A stretch of 64,000 bases of DNA, from positions 186,001-250,000 of the forward strand of contig SWDT01000030.1 in assembly GCA_009193035.1 (NCBI GenBank), given 5' to 3'. The position numbers and the translations under genes are program-made. The notes under the pieces are model-generated. The model had not been told where the DNA came from and did no database searches. It was given only the letters and a program-made list of their open reading frames with translations. Below are positions 1-13,900 of this stretch, in pieces; the stretch's first letter is position 1, and every line of letters begins with the position of its first letter. The stretch is from Halicephalobus mephisto (lineage: Eukaryota > Nematoda > Chromadorea > Rhabditida > Panagrolaimidae).

Positions 1-84
1 GAACTGATAAGAATTTGTATGGGCAAACACGTTGAAGAATTCTCGGATGAATCCACAATTGAGCATATCAAGGCAAGTTATTAA
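1..84 (+). CDS. Possible last exon of an unidentified plus-strand gene (5' end outside window)
   Basis: Frame 1 is open from the first base of the window and ends at TAA 82-84, giving about 27 residues of mixed, charged composition (it contains MGKHVEEFSDEST) with normal-looking codon use. The stop lies on top of the stop codon of the large minus-strand gene (TTA at 81-83), so the two genes would be tail to tail with overlapping final codons. The family was not recognised. An open stretch this short can arise by chance, so this rests on protein-like composition and position only. Confidence 0.35.
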   Translation, partial: ELIRICMGKHVEEFSDESTIEHIKASY

Positions 85-1935
85 TTTCTTTTCCCATAAA
101 GGAGTTCTTGACCTTGATTAACACCCATCGGATCATTCAACCACGGATAAACCGCCGGACAAGATCCACAAATTCTAAAAGAATGAGCTGATCTTTGATT
201 TGGACCACTAGAATAAGAACAAATTGATGGATTTTCACATGGTCTAATTCGTTGATGAATTCTATATCGACATTGCCAAGGAGTAAAATTATTAATTTTA
301 ATTATTTTAGTCGGACGTTCCATCCATTCAATTGCTTGAGTCATTGTAACTACAAAGGTATCTCTTCTAGCTAAAACTTCTTCAAGAAACATTTCTATCG
401 CATTAACAGCTCCTGCTTCTGGAATACTGTTCAAAAATTCAGAATCCAAAGTCAACAAAAACGGAGTTTTGTTAGCTGCCACAGACCGATTGAAATTGTT
501 CATCAAAGTCCCAAAAAGCGATCTCGGAGTTTCGTAAATTTTCACCAAACTCCTCAACATTGTGACCTTCTTCCCGTCTTCTCTGACTAATTCATTAATC
601 GGAAATTGCCAAATTCCCGGATGTTTTTCCTTCACACAATGTTGTCCATTAGAGCAAATCCAGGAAGTTTTGTAATCCAAAGTTTGGGGCCAGAAAGGAC
701 CTCCTTCAACAGGAAGAGAATTATCATAAAGAAAATGATTTTGTTCCATCATTTTTAGTTGATTATCTCCTCCCATTGCAAATTTCGGAGCTCTTACACC
801 AATAATTTTCGACGGATTTACATAAGAAAATCTCGAAAGAGCTTCTCTCATCCCTGCCATTTCAGCTTTCCATTCAGCAATCGACCGTTCTGGAGCTCCT
901 ATTTTCCTAAATTCACATTATTAAAAAAATTAATTTCTTCGTTAATTATATTGTAAAAACTTTCGCGTTGGGACTAGATTAGATAAATCTAACTTGTTAT
1001 TAAAAAAATAAAACTTTTAAAATTCTTAATTTTAGATCATTTTCAAAATTTCTATAATATGCCAAAAAACCAAAAATGAACGTTGTTACGAAATTGTCTC
1101 GAAGCGAATACCAGGGATTTCATGAAAACTACAGTAACCAATACATTGTTACGAAATTATCTCAACGCGAATACCAGGGATTTCATAAAAACTACAGTAA
1201 CCTGTGTATTGTTACGAAATTATCTCAATGCGAATACCAGGGATTTCATGAAAACTACAGTAACCTCTGCGTTGATTTTATACGATAGTTATTTCGTAAT
1301 TTTTATACAATCAAAGAACTCGCCGAAAACTAACTCCACTACTCGTTCCAAAAATTTTTTAAATTTCTATTAAGTTCTAAAATTTATAAAACTTCAATTA
1401 TGAAAAACTTACGTAATTGAATTAACCGCAATTTCATGTCCAGAACTGAAAAGCCATTGAACTTGATCATAGTTATTCCATTCATGAGAAACAAAAAACG
1501 TTCCTTTGATTGGACAATTGTTTGGATTTCTGAATTTTCCATTAAACAAACTTTTGAATATATTAATTGTTCTATCAGTAACCGGTCCTTCGAAAGTCAA
1601 TAAAACCATTTGAGGAGTTTCTTCTGGTTTCAAATTTCCAGGAATACCATTTCCACAAAAACAATATGGTAAAACACATTTTCCATCAGCAGGACAATCC
1701 TTAATTAATTCAAAATCATTCCCAGGAAACTTAGAATCAATATTTCTCGAATTCGGCAATGGCGACGGAGTTCTCACATGCTCAAGGACAGTGGATCTGG
1801 GAGTCGTCTGTGGAGTTCTGTAGCTAGATTCACTTTTTTCTCTCGGGAATTCTGTCACTTCACTTCCAGAAACCAAAGGCAAATACGGAGCTACCGTAGA
1901 CACAGCCATCGGAGCCACAATATTTCCAACTTGAT
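81..1935 (-). other. Degenerate NodB / chitin deacetylase-like domain (last two exons)
   Basis: The exons 1935-1413 and 906-81 join in phase 2 (AC|G) to give [18 protein letters not shown], which confirms the splice. Motifs of carbohydrate esterase family 4 are recognisable but altered. The TFDD motif reads TFEG, the metal-binding HSxxH reads NSITK, and the late Leu-His motif reads LTLDSEF. RAPKF (motif 3) and the W-E-M region before it are kept. With the catalytic Asp and metal-ligand His residues gone, the domain is predicted to lack deacetylase activity and may act as a carbohydrate-binding or structural domain. Confidence 0.75.
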
Positions 1936-4900
1936 CTAAAAAATAAAAATTAAAAAAAAATAAAATTAAAATTAAAAAATAAAAAAAGTAAAAAAGTAAA
2001 AAATAAAAATTTTAAAATGTTATATGAACACACAATAACTGTTAATTTTTCTTCTGTATCTTCTTCTTTTGTTAGTTGATGAACACGGCTGATTATTGAC
2101 CGTTAATCCACTTAAACATTTACAAATTCCATTGACACATTGAGAACCTCCAATACAAAGTTCTCCATTAAGACACGAAGATCCAGGAGAAACTGAAAAA
2201 TAAAAAATTATTCATATATCTTTGAAAATTAAGCACAACCACGAGGAGCCGGTTTGCAAGCAAGATCGTGAATCAGGTGACCAAAAGGACAAATACAGGA
2301 TTTTTTGAAGCAATGAGCTCCTCCAGAACAAAATATTCCGTTCAATTCATCACAAAAGGACCCCGGAGGCACTAAAATCATATCATTACAAAAATCAAAA
2401 ATTCACATTACAAAATTTTCTCAGTAAAAACTTTAAAATTCATTAAAAATCTGGAAATTTTTTAAATTTCACCAAATTCTAAACCTACAAAATTCCAAAT
2501 TTTAAGAAATTCTAATTTTTTACAAAATCCTAAATTTTAAAAAACCTTAATTTTTTACAAAATTCCAAATTTTAAGAAACTTCAATTTTTTACAAAATCC
2601 TAAATTTTAAAAAAACTAATTTCCTAAATTTTAAAAACTCTCAAAGAATTAATTAAAATTCTTATGTAATTCAAAAACCAAAAATTTCTCTATAATCAGC
2701 AATTAAAAAATTAAATTTTTAAAAACCTTACCTGTTTTCATTACTTTATATTCTTCCATGTCGTTTTCGTTACAATCCGAATTTTCGCAAGTTCTTCTTT
2801 CTCTCATTGTTTCATTTTTAATTTTATTTTTCGATCCCATTTTTGATGGAAGACAAAATCCGCTGCCATTACTTGAGTAATTTTCTGGACAAAGACAATA
2901 ACCTCCAGTACATTCACTATTTCCGAAACATCTTTGATCAGATTTCAATGAACACTTAGATCCGGGAAATCTCTTCTTGGAATCACTCAACATCTGACTA
3001 GTACAGTAACCCGTAGAATTTGCAACCATTTTTTTCGGACAACCACAGTACAATTTCGATCCTCTTTGAGCTACACATTCGGAATTCTGAAGACAAATCC
3101 TGTTTAATCCGCATTCAGTTCCGGGAAATCCTTCGGAAAAATCCTCCATTTTTGCCGGAGGATCTGAATTAGCCGATTTTCTAGGATTCATACAAGTTCC
3201 ATTTTTTTCTACCAATCCACCAGAACATTTGCATTGTCCACGATCACAGAATCTCCCAATGGGACAATCAATCGTTTTGTTACATTTCAAAGATGAATAA
3301 GAATTAAAAGTATAAGGCAATGCCTCAGGCAAAACCGGAGCCGGCTCATCGACGAGAAGATTATTGATACAAGAAGACAAATCATCAGTAGGACTATATC
3401 CAGGAGGACATTGACAGATCCCAAGAACACAAGATGATCCCCCAATGCAGATAATCTGAGCATTACATCTTTCCGAAGGACGAGCTGTTGGATACGTCGA
3501 TGGAGGAGGCTGAAATCCAGCAATTAAAGTAGAAATAAACTAAAATCTCATATTTCTAAAATCTCTAAAAATCCAATAAAAAATTCTAAAATTTAATAAT
3601 TAAAATAAACATAAACTAAAATTCCATGTTTCTAAAATCTTTAAAAATCCTAAATCTATTAAGTCTCCAGAATTCAATAAACAGTTCTAAAACCTTCAAA
3701 AATCATATAAAAAATTTCTATAATCTCCAAAAATTTCCTAAAAACATTCAAAAATTCAAGTAATTTTTAAAAATTTTCAAATTTTTTTTTACTTTTTCAA
3801 AATCGCCTTACTTACCGTAGTGGAAATAACAGGTTGATATTGAGGAATACACCTATTATCAACGACGTATTGTGCCTGAGGGCATGTACAAACATTATCA
3901 ATACACATAGATCCTCCAATGCACATTTGTTGACATGAATTCTGATATGTACATCTAGAATCACAACTTTCACCTGGATTTAACTGATATCGAATAGCAT
4001 TAGCAGGTACACAATTCTGTCCATTAGGAGTGTAATTAATAGAACAAGCACAAATTCCTTCCGTACATGTGGCTCCTCCAACACATACCACTCCTGCTTG
4101 TTGACAACTTTCTCCTGGATAAGCATTCCGAACAAATGGAACACAATCATCATCATAAACAACGTGTCCTGGACTGCAAATACACATACCTTCTTGACAT
4201 TGAGCGTTCTGGACACATGCCGGAAGACTCGACCCACACGGAGCTCCTGGTTCTAGATAGTTGTCGTTGTTCGCAAAAAACTGACATTGACCGTTGTAGT
4301 AATATGTCCCAGGAAGACATGTACATCTGTTAGAATTACAGTAAGAATTACCAGTACATATAGAATTTGATGAACATGGATCATTTGGATTGACAGAAAT
4401 AACAGTTACTCTTGCACATTGTCCATTTAAAACAACTTGTTGATATTGACAAGTACATGTTCCTCCGATACATATGGAATTTCCAGTGCATTGAGTAATT
4501 CCTTCAACACATGGTTCTCCTGGATCTGCTATGGAATTAGCACTGATGCATATGTTATTTTGAATTGTTTCACCATTAGGACAAGCACAAAATCCGTTCG
4601 CACAGATGGAATTTCCTGTACATTCTATGATTTCTACAGTATCTGGCTCTCGAGAACAGGATTCTCCTGGAACTGCATACTTCACAGGAGCTGTACAGAC
4701 TCCATTAACGATTTGGTAGCCTGCAGGACAGACACATACTCCGTTGGAACAATAAGAACCTCCAGTACAGACATTCGGGTTCGAAACACAGGACAAACCG
4801 GGATAACGCAACGGAGATTGAGTAGTTTGGACGTATATTGGAGAAATACAGACTCCTTGTTGGCATACATTCGGCAAAGGACATCTGATATTTGAACAAC

Positions 4901-7900
4901 CGTAATTTTGATTCAACGAAATTGGAGAACAAACTCTAGATTGAGCAGTTAACCCTGGAGGACATTGACAGATATTATTTCGACAGACAGATCCTCCATC
5001 ACAAAAGTCTCCTTGAGCACATTGAGCTCCAGGTAAAACAATTCTATTAGCAACTGAAAAAAAATTAATTATATTATTCCAAAAATTTACTTTTTAATCA
5101 CTTTTTCCTAACTGAATTTCTAAAATCTTTAAAATTTCCATAAAATCCCAAAATATTCCATATGTTTCAACCAAATTTTTAAATTTCCCAAAAAACCACC
5201 ACAAGCATTCAGAATTTCTTGGAAATGTTTACAAAAATTCTGGGATTTTCCAGAAATCTTGTAATTCTGGATATTTTTAAATTATAAAAAAGCAAAAGTG
5301 AGCATTATTACAAAATTGTTCCAAAGCGAATATCAGGGATCTCATAAAAATTACAGTAATCAATGCATTGTTACGAAATTATCTCAATGCGAATACCAGG
5401 GATTTCATGAAAACTACAGTAACTTCTGCGTTGATTTTATACGATAGTTGTTTCGTAATTTTTATACAATCAAAGAATTCGCCGAAAACTAACTTCACTA
5501 CTCGTATTAGGAAATTTCACATTTTAATTTAGAAAAAACTCACTTCTATCTCTTGCAATGCACATAGAACCAGCTTGAACATAATTAGTCGAACATTGAC
5601 ACAGACCTGAGGAACATGCAGCTCCAGAAGGACAGGCAGAAGCTAATTGATAACACGGAGCCCCTAAGGGAATATAACCAGGTTGGAATTGAGCTTCAGG
5701 AGGAGGTTCGTAGTTGATTTTCAAAGTATTGTCAAATCCGGGAGTACTTTTTGCAACTTTTTTAATTTGAATGAGATTCTGATGAAATCTTGGAAGTCTT
5801 TTCATTTTCGCAGGAGAATCAAATTCAATAATAGGATTTTTGTTGGATTTAATGTAATTTTTGTTAATTGTTATGTTAGCTAAATCAAATCACTCATGTT
5901 AATAGAATTAGTCAAAAAAATAAAATAAAACTTACTGTCACTTTCTGGAACACATGAATTTCCAACAATTACGGGTCTCGTCATGGGACACGTGCAGAGC
6001 CCGTCGATGCAAGCCGATCCTCCTTCGCAAGCTTCTCTGTCAGAACAAGACAAACCAGGTGGAACTGAAAATTACGAAATTAATAAATATTCATATATTA
6101 AAAAATCCAAAAAACCTTTCACAAGATGAATACAGAAACCAAAACGAGAAACAATCATATCCACAGGACATTTACAGTAACCACTAATACATTCAGCTCC
6201 AGAAGCACATTGATTAGACGACAAACAACGCATTCCTAAAAAGTTACGAGTAAAAAAATCAAACTAAATTCCAAGTGCACCAGAGGAAACCAAAGAAAGA
6301 GGTCTAACACAGAAGCCATTAATGAAAACAAGATTCGGAGCACATTCACATTGATTACGGACACAGAGAGAGCCGTTCGAACAGTACACAAGTTCATCAT
6401 CGCAGTATTGTCCTGGTTTCGAAACTGAAATCAATTATTTAATAAATTACCAATATTACAAAATGCAAAATTAGGTCCCATCACGAATAATACCTGATAA
6501 AAACAAATAATTCGATAATTTACCAATGCAATTTAAAATTTAAAACAAAAACCGATTCGAAAAAGAGCCAAATCAACTCTCACCACGAAAATTCCTGACT
6601 ACCGTATTTTTTTGTTTTCAAACGCGTCGTCTTTTGTGTAAAAAACAATCATGCCTACATGTTGTTGAATTCAACGCCGATATATGAATTTTTCTCTACG
6701 TTAGATACTCCTTACGATATATCAAGTTTATCCCCTTTTGTATTCTGTTTTTGTTTAAAGAACGCGTAATTACGAGGTAAATTCGCGGTAAAAAATCCCA
6801 CCTAGCGTGAATCTCATTTTAATTTTCCAATAACTAAGTGAAAAACTTACTTTTTATAAGTGTATGAGGAATTATTGACATCGAAGAAGAAATAAAGTCT
6901 TCTTCCTCATTATTCGTGTTTGATATCAGATGCGGAAGAATCTTACTCAACCCTTTCAGCAAATTCGGTCCAAACAAGTTATCTTCAATAGAATTCGATG
7001 GTAAAGGCGTCGTTAAAATCGGCAATTCAGGGAAAAGTCTATTCGAAGAACTTAGTCCATAATCTTCGATGGATTTCGAAGCCGGCTTAGCCGTGAATCC
7101 TGGAAGCAATCTCGGAGGAAGAGTAGGCCGAGGTGACGTCGACAAATTGCCCAATTCGAGTGATTGAATTCTCTTAATTTGAGTAGTTGATTGACAGTAT
7201 CCTTTATAAAGAACATGATCCGGAGGACAGAAGCACAATCCGCTGATACATTGACTGTTTCCTGAACAAACTTCTCCGTTGGAACATGAAGACAATGGAG
7301 GGACTAAAAAAGAAAATAATCGCAATATTGCAAAAATTCCAGGAGTTTCTGGTTTTTCGAGGTTGGTTCTGGGTTATTAACGGATTTTAAAAGTTTTTAC
7401 AGAACTTCAGAAGGTTCCGGAAACTCAGAATTACAGTTCCAAAGTCCCCATCAAATTCTAGAAGGTTCCAGAAGCTTCTGCAAGATTTCTAAAAGGCCCA
7501 GAACCTCTCGGAAGTTTCCAGAGAATTCTGTTTACAAAACTCACCTATAGGGGCAGAGACGCATCCTCCTCGACTCAACTTCGTACCTAAGGGGCAAACG
7601 CAGGTCGCCTTGACGCAGATTCCTCCATTTCCGCAGATCCTCGTGGCATTACATGGGGACCCGACTCCGACAAGAATAAGTTTCGTTCTATTCTTCGGAT
7701 TCAATTCTGACTCTTCGATTTTCTTCAATCCCTTAGGCTCGACTTTCTTCGGGATACATTGAGTACTTCCAAAAATTCTAAATCCTTCACTACATGTACA
7801 TTCGTTGTTTTTACATTCTGAACGTGCAATGATGCAGTCGTCATTTGTGTCGCAGTGATTTCCCAATAATCCCACTAGAGAAATAAAAACAGATAGAAAA

Positions 7901-10900
7901 AGTCAAAGAAATCAAAAGTAAACCGACCTTGACCTTTCGTGACGGCGTAGGGCTTTCTACAGATTCCGGCTCTCATCAACATTCCTGCTGGACAGACACA
8001 GAGTCCACTTCTGCAATGAGCTCCTCCAGAACAATCTTGGTCTCCATTACATCTGGTAGAAATATCCAGTTCTGTATTTTTTGGAGCTACCGTAATATAT
8101 GGAGCTGGAGTCGAAATAGGTCGTTTCGTCACCTCTGCCACTGAAAATAAACTCAATTGAATTCTAGAAGATTTCATAACTTAAAGAATTCCAGAAAATT
8201 CAGATTTCTACAAAAATTCCGAAAATTTGAAAATTCTGAATCAGATTTTGGAAGATTTTCGAAAATTTAAAAATTCAAAATTGGATTTTCGAAAATTTAC
8301 AGAATCCTAATTTTTTTTAAAATGTTGAAATTCTCACCGTTAACTTTGAAACATTGATTTCCAGTCTTCTGAAAGCCACTTGGACAAACACAAATCTGCT
8401 TTATCGGATGACATTTGGAGTTTCCGGAGCACATTTGGCCTCTGGAGCAGGACTGACCGAGAGCGACTCTCTCTGGGAAACTAGTTCGAACACAAACTTT
8501 ATCTTGGACGTAGTGATCATGGGGACAGACACATCGTTCACGAAGACAACGGGAGCCTCCTTCACATCGTTCTCCGTTTTTACAGGAATCTCCAGGACCG
8601 GCTAGAACGGAAATTAGTACGTAAAATTCAATATTAATAAAAAATCAACAAAAAGTGCACAGAGAAATTAAAAACTTAAAAAGTAAAATTTAAAAAACTT
8701 AGAAAAGCTCAAAAATTGGAAATTCTCCGGAAGAACAAAAACCCAACCAACTCCGAAAACGCTGTCCCGGGACGAAAATCCCTGCGGTTAATCAGTTGAT
8801 AAGCATACGGTCAGTTGAAAGAGAGTTCACAAGTTTTCTGAAATTAGGTCTAACTGCATAGAGTCAACACATAACTGTTGATTAGTTTTCGCATTATTTG
8901 ATTGTAATTGAGTGCAATCGATGGCAGGATTGCATTCTGATGGAAGATTGATAGTAACTGAATGTAATCAACGTACTAATGCCTTTTTAACTGGAAACAA
9001 ACATGGTCCAAATACATTGATTATACTCAGTTATATCCAATCTTCTATCAGAATACAATCCTGTCATCGATTGAACTCAATTACAATAAAATAATGTGAA
9101 AACTAATTAAGAGTTGTTGTGTTGATTCCATTCAGTTAGACCTAATTTCAGAAAATCTCTGTACGGTTAGTTGAAAAGACAGTTGAGTAGGAATCGCATT
9201 ATTACTAATTCTCGTGTTATTGTTAATCAAAGTTGATTTTTTTAAATCTTATTTTGAATAAATTTTGGTTTTTCTGATTCGATTTTCGAATTCAACAACT
9301 CCACTGTTGATATATCAAAAAATCCTAAATTTTTTGTTTTGCACGCGGACATTATGGACTTCACAATGTTGATAAATGTTTAAAATTTAAAATTTAAAAA
9401 GTACCGCTGAGATTCTGAACACAAACTCCATTTTTTTCTTGATATCCGCTGTAACAGCTGCAGATTCCCCTCAGGCAAAGGGAGTTACCGGTGCAGATTT
9501 CATTCAGATGACAGACTTCTCCTGGTTTAACATGTTTTTTCTTCAGACAGTTGCCTCGGGAAATGGTTTCGTCTCTGCCGCATTGACATACATTAGAAAC
9601 ACAGGCAGAACCTCCAAGACAACTATCTCCAGGACGACACGATTTTCCGATGGGGATTTTTTGAGGAAGTTCGCAACGGGTTCCTCTGAGAATTCTCGGA
9701 TTCACACAAGTACAGACTTTGTTTTGACAGTAACTGTAACCGATGCATTCTGTTTTTTCTCCACAAGGCGCTCCTGGCAGGGATTGCTCGAGTCGTCTGC
9801 ACGTTCCTTGGATGTTCGTCAGACCGTTGATGCAGACACATTTCCCGAAAACACAATGGGATCCTCCAGAACATCTATTTTCCGGCTTTAGACAGGATTC
9901 TCCAGGTCGGACGTAAGTCAACATTCTACAAACTCCTCCGACAGCTTTGTAGTTCACTTTACAGATACATCGTTTTGATGAAAGATCACATTCGGTGTCT
10001 TCTATGCACACTTGTCCCATTCCACACAGATCTCCTAATTTAGCTGAAACAATTGAAATCGTAAAAATCAGGAATTTTTTACAGATTGTCTCGAAGCGAA
10101 TTTCTAAAACTTTAGAAACTAAAATAGACTACAAATTTGGCCTTGCATGATTATTTCGCAATCTTGCATGACCTCGAAATCAATCATAATCAGCACGGAA
10201 ATAATTTATCGAAAATAATTTGCTTATTATTATATGGAATTTAAAAGTTAATATGAACTTTGAAATTTGAAAATTCATATAAAAACGAAATTTGATATAT
10301 GAAAGATGAAAATCCATATAAAGAAGTTAAAAACTGATATATGGAATTCAAAATTTGATATATGGAATTTGAAAATTCATATAAAGAAGTTAAAAACTGA
10401 TATATGAAAGATGAAAATTCATATAAGGAATCTAGAAACCGATATATGGAATTCAAAATTTGATATATGAAATTTGAAAATTCATATAAAGAAGTTAAAA
10501 ACTGATATAAAAACAAAATTTGATATGTAAAATTCAAAATGAACTTGCCTTGAGGAGGTTCCACACAGTTTCTATCTTTCAGGATGTAGTCTTTTGGACA
10601 TACGCAAGTTCCTCGTTCACAGACACTGTTTCCTACGCACAATTCCCCATTTCCACAAGGATATCCAGGATGGCTTCTCAATCTGTCGACACACGTCCTC
10701 CCAATCGGGATTTTAGTGGAATCTGAGCATTCACAACGAAGAGTTTCTGGATTACATTCAGAATTCCTGAGGCATTCTTCTCCTTCGGCACAAGTTTCTC
10801 CAGGATAAGCTGAAGGTAATTTTTAGGCTACATAAATTGCACTATCATAAAAAGTGAAATTCTCCCAAAATGGTCCCGACGCGAATTTTCAGAAGTTTAG

Positions 10901-13900
10901 AATCAAACTAGTCCATGTGGTGATCTTAGGTTTCTGCGATCACGGTTTCGTAATTAATAATATACTGTAAGAAGTAAAGTGAAATTCTCCCAAAATGGTC
11001 CCGACACGAATTTCCAGAGCTTGGTAGAAACCAAACTAGCCTGCGTGGGGGTTTTGGTTTCACACACTGGTTATTTCGTAATCTCACACGATTTCGCAAT
11101 TCACTTTTTGACCTATGTTCTACCTAAACAGATCTACCAACTTTCGCCTTATGGATACATGAGACATGAAACCCTATGTCCATTCTTGAGTGTCTCTTTT
11201 TATATTTCAAATTATTTACATATGTTCTAAATGTTATGACTCTAAAACATCCCTTATCGAAAGTAATTTGTTTGCATACAAAAATATATAAATTACCTGT
11301 TTTTTGGGATACACATCGACCGTTGACCGGTTTGGAGCCTTCTGGACAGGTGCAGAACCCAGCGATACATTCAGATCCGAAGGAACACTGAACATTGAGT
11401 CTGATGCAATTAGACCCAGGCCCGATGAGGATAGAAGCTAAATAAAAAAGAAAAATAAAGAAAAAAAAGAAAGATAAAAAAAATAAAAAGTGCAAAAAAG
11501 GAGAAAAAGTAGATCAAAACACAGTCCAAAACACACCGGAAATTTTCTCGTTAGTTTTGTTATAAGTAGTTATTTCTTCTGTCCCTGAAGTTAGGAGGAT
11601 GTTTTCTGATCTACAGTAACCGGACGGATTTCCGGAGGACTTTATGCACCGACATTTCTGAACAGAACAGTCGGTTTCGCAATCGGCGTCTTCGAAGCAC
11701 TTTGATTTTTTTCTTGAAGAATAAAACTTAGGTCTGGATGCCTTCATAAAAAAGAAATTTGGATTAACGGGATTAGCATCAGCTCTGAAGACGTTAACAC
11801 ACATGTTTCCGACGGCAATGTGGTCCGGGGGGCACACGCAGAGGTTCCTCGACAGATCGCAGGTGGAACCTCCGCTACATTGAGAATCGTCCGTGCAATG
11901 GCCCATGTTTCCTGTGATGGGACTACAGTAACCGTTGTAAGCAGCAGTTCCGGAAGGACAAACGCAAATTTTTGAAACACAATTTGCTCCGCCGGTGCAT
12001 TTTTCTCCGTTGCTGCAGGATTCTCCTGGATTTGCTTCTGATTTTTTCACACATATTCCGTTTACATTCGTTGTTGGAGGTATACAGACACAAATCTGGA
12101 AAAATGAAGGAATTTTAATATATGAAGAAAGCAAAATTTACCTTTTCGTCGGTACAGTAGGCGTTGGAACCACAACTCGCCCCCTCCGCGCAGCTCTCTC
12201 CCGCCAAAACCGCCGCTGGCATGACGCAATTTCCGTTTTTAACAACGAATGGACTGGGACAGATACAGACTCCTTGAACGCAGACGGAATAGCCCTGGCA
12301 TAACTTGGACGAAGAACAGGCTTGTCCGGGATTGACTCGCTCAATGACGGAACATTCTGATCCTTGGGCCACGGTTCCTAAAGGACAAACACAGAAACTG
12401 TTCACGCAAGTAGATCCTCCAATACATCTTTCATGGCCTGTGGGACATGGTTGACCAGGGAAAACTGTCGGAGGATACTGACAAGTGCCGTTTATCGCTC
12501 GAAGCGGACTGGGACACGCGCAACGGTTAGAAACACACGTAGAACCGCCCCCGCAACGAACGGCGGTATTACATTCTGATCCTGGAGGCACTGCAAACGG
12601 TTAAATAGAAGGATAAGAGTTAATAAAAATTTAGTTTAAAATAAAAAATTCAAAAACAAACATGTAACGGGAGTGACGCATTTTCCGTTGACGGCGCTGG
12701 TCCCGGTCGGACACGTGCAGATCCCGTCGACGCACGTAGAGCCTCCGGAACATTGTTGGCCTCGGTCGCAGGATTCCAGAGGTTGGGCTTTCACTGCAAA
12801 AACGAAATTGATATATGAAATAATAACACTATTGTGAAAAATAAAAAATTTGCATTGTTACAGAGCTGTCTCAACACGAATTTTTGGGGAATTTTTTAGA
12901 AATTAAAATAGCCTACTTGGTGGTTTTGATTTTGCGCGGTAATTATTTCGTAGTTTTACATGTTTTAAAATTAGTTATGTATATTTGTAAAGATTAGAAA
13001 TCATTATTTTATATAAAACTGTCCTAACGCGAGTTTCTAGAACTTGATAAACACTGAATTGGCCTACTTGGTAGTTTTGATTTTGCGCGGTAATTATTTC
13101 GTGATTTTACGATCCCAAAATTGATTATATATTACACCACAAATATGATTTCTTATGAAATTATTTCGACGTGAATTTCTAAAGCTTTAAAAACTGAAAT
13201 AGTTTACTTGATAATTTTAATTTTGCATAACGCGAATTTTCGTAATTTTGCAATTAATTTTTAGGAACATATTCTTCTTAGGTGGATTTATGAACTTCTC
13301 GATCGGGGTGTTCTGAGGTATAAAAGGTTCTATCTACCTTCGAGGATTAAGGATATATGAAGTACTCGTGGATATCCAAGAAATCGCAGCGCCAAGATGC
13401 CTTATCCGAAAGCAGGTTGGTTTTTTTGTTGGTAAAGAACTTACAGATTACACAGACTCCGTTGGAATTAACCATGTTTTGAGGACAGACACAAACTTGA
13501 TTCGTGCAAATCGAACCTCCAGAACACTGCCGATTCACGATGCAAGACTGGCCAGGGACGGACCGCTCGAGGCAATCTCCGTTGTACTCGATCTGGTTCG
13601 ATCGGCATCCAGGTTGACAGACTCCATATTGGTTTTTCATATATCCTCGAGGACAACTCTGCACACATCGTGTTCCAGAAAAAACTTCTCCATTAGGACA
13701 TCTACATCGGTTCATATCACACAGCATTCCGGGGTAAACGGCGTGACATTGAGAAGAATAAAGACACTCGTTTCCAGGCTGAACTGCCGGAAGACAAGTC
13801 CCCGTGACGGAAGAGAAGACAGAACCTTGACTACAGTTGATTCCACAAGTTCCATCTGTGGCTATCGGGAGGTTACTCGGACAGACGCACTTCTGGAGGA

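Noticed and set aside
10241..10540. Tyr/Phe-rich extension of an EB exon
   Set aside because: Read-through of the GC-AG intron and its ATATAT array; the exon ends at 10549.
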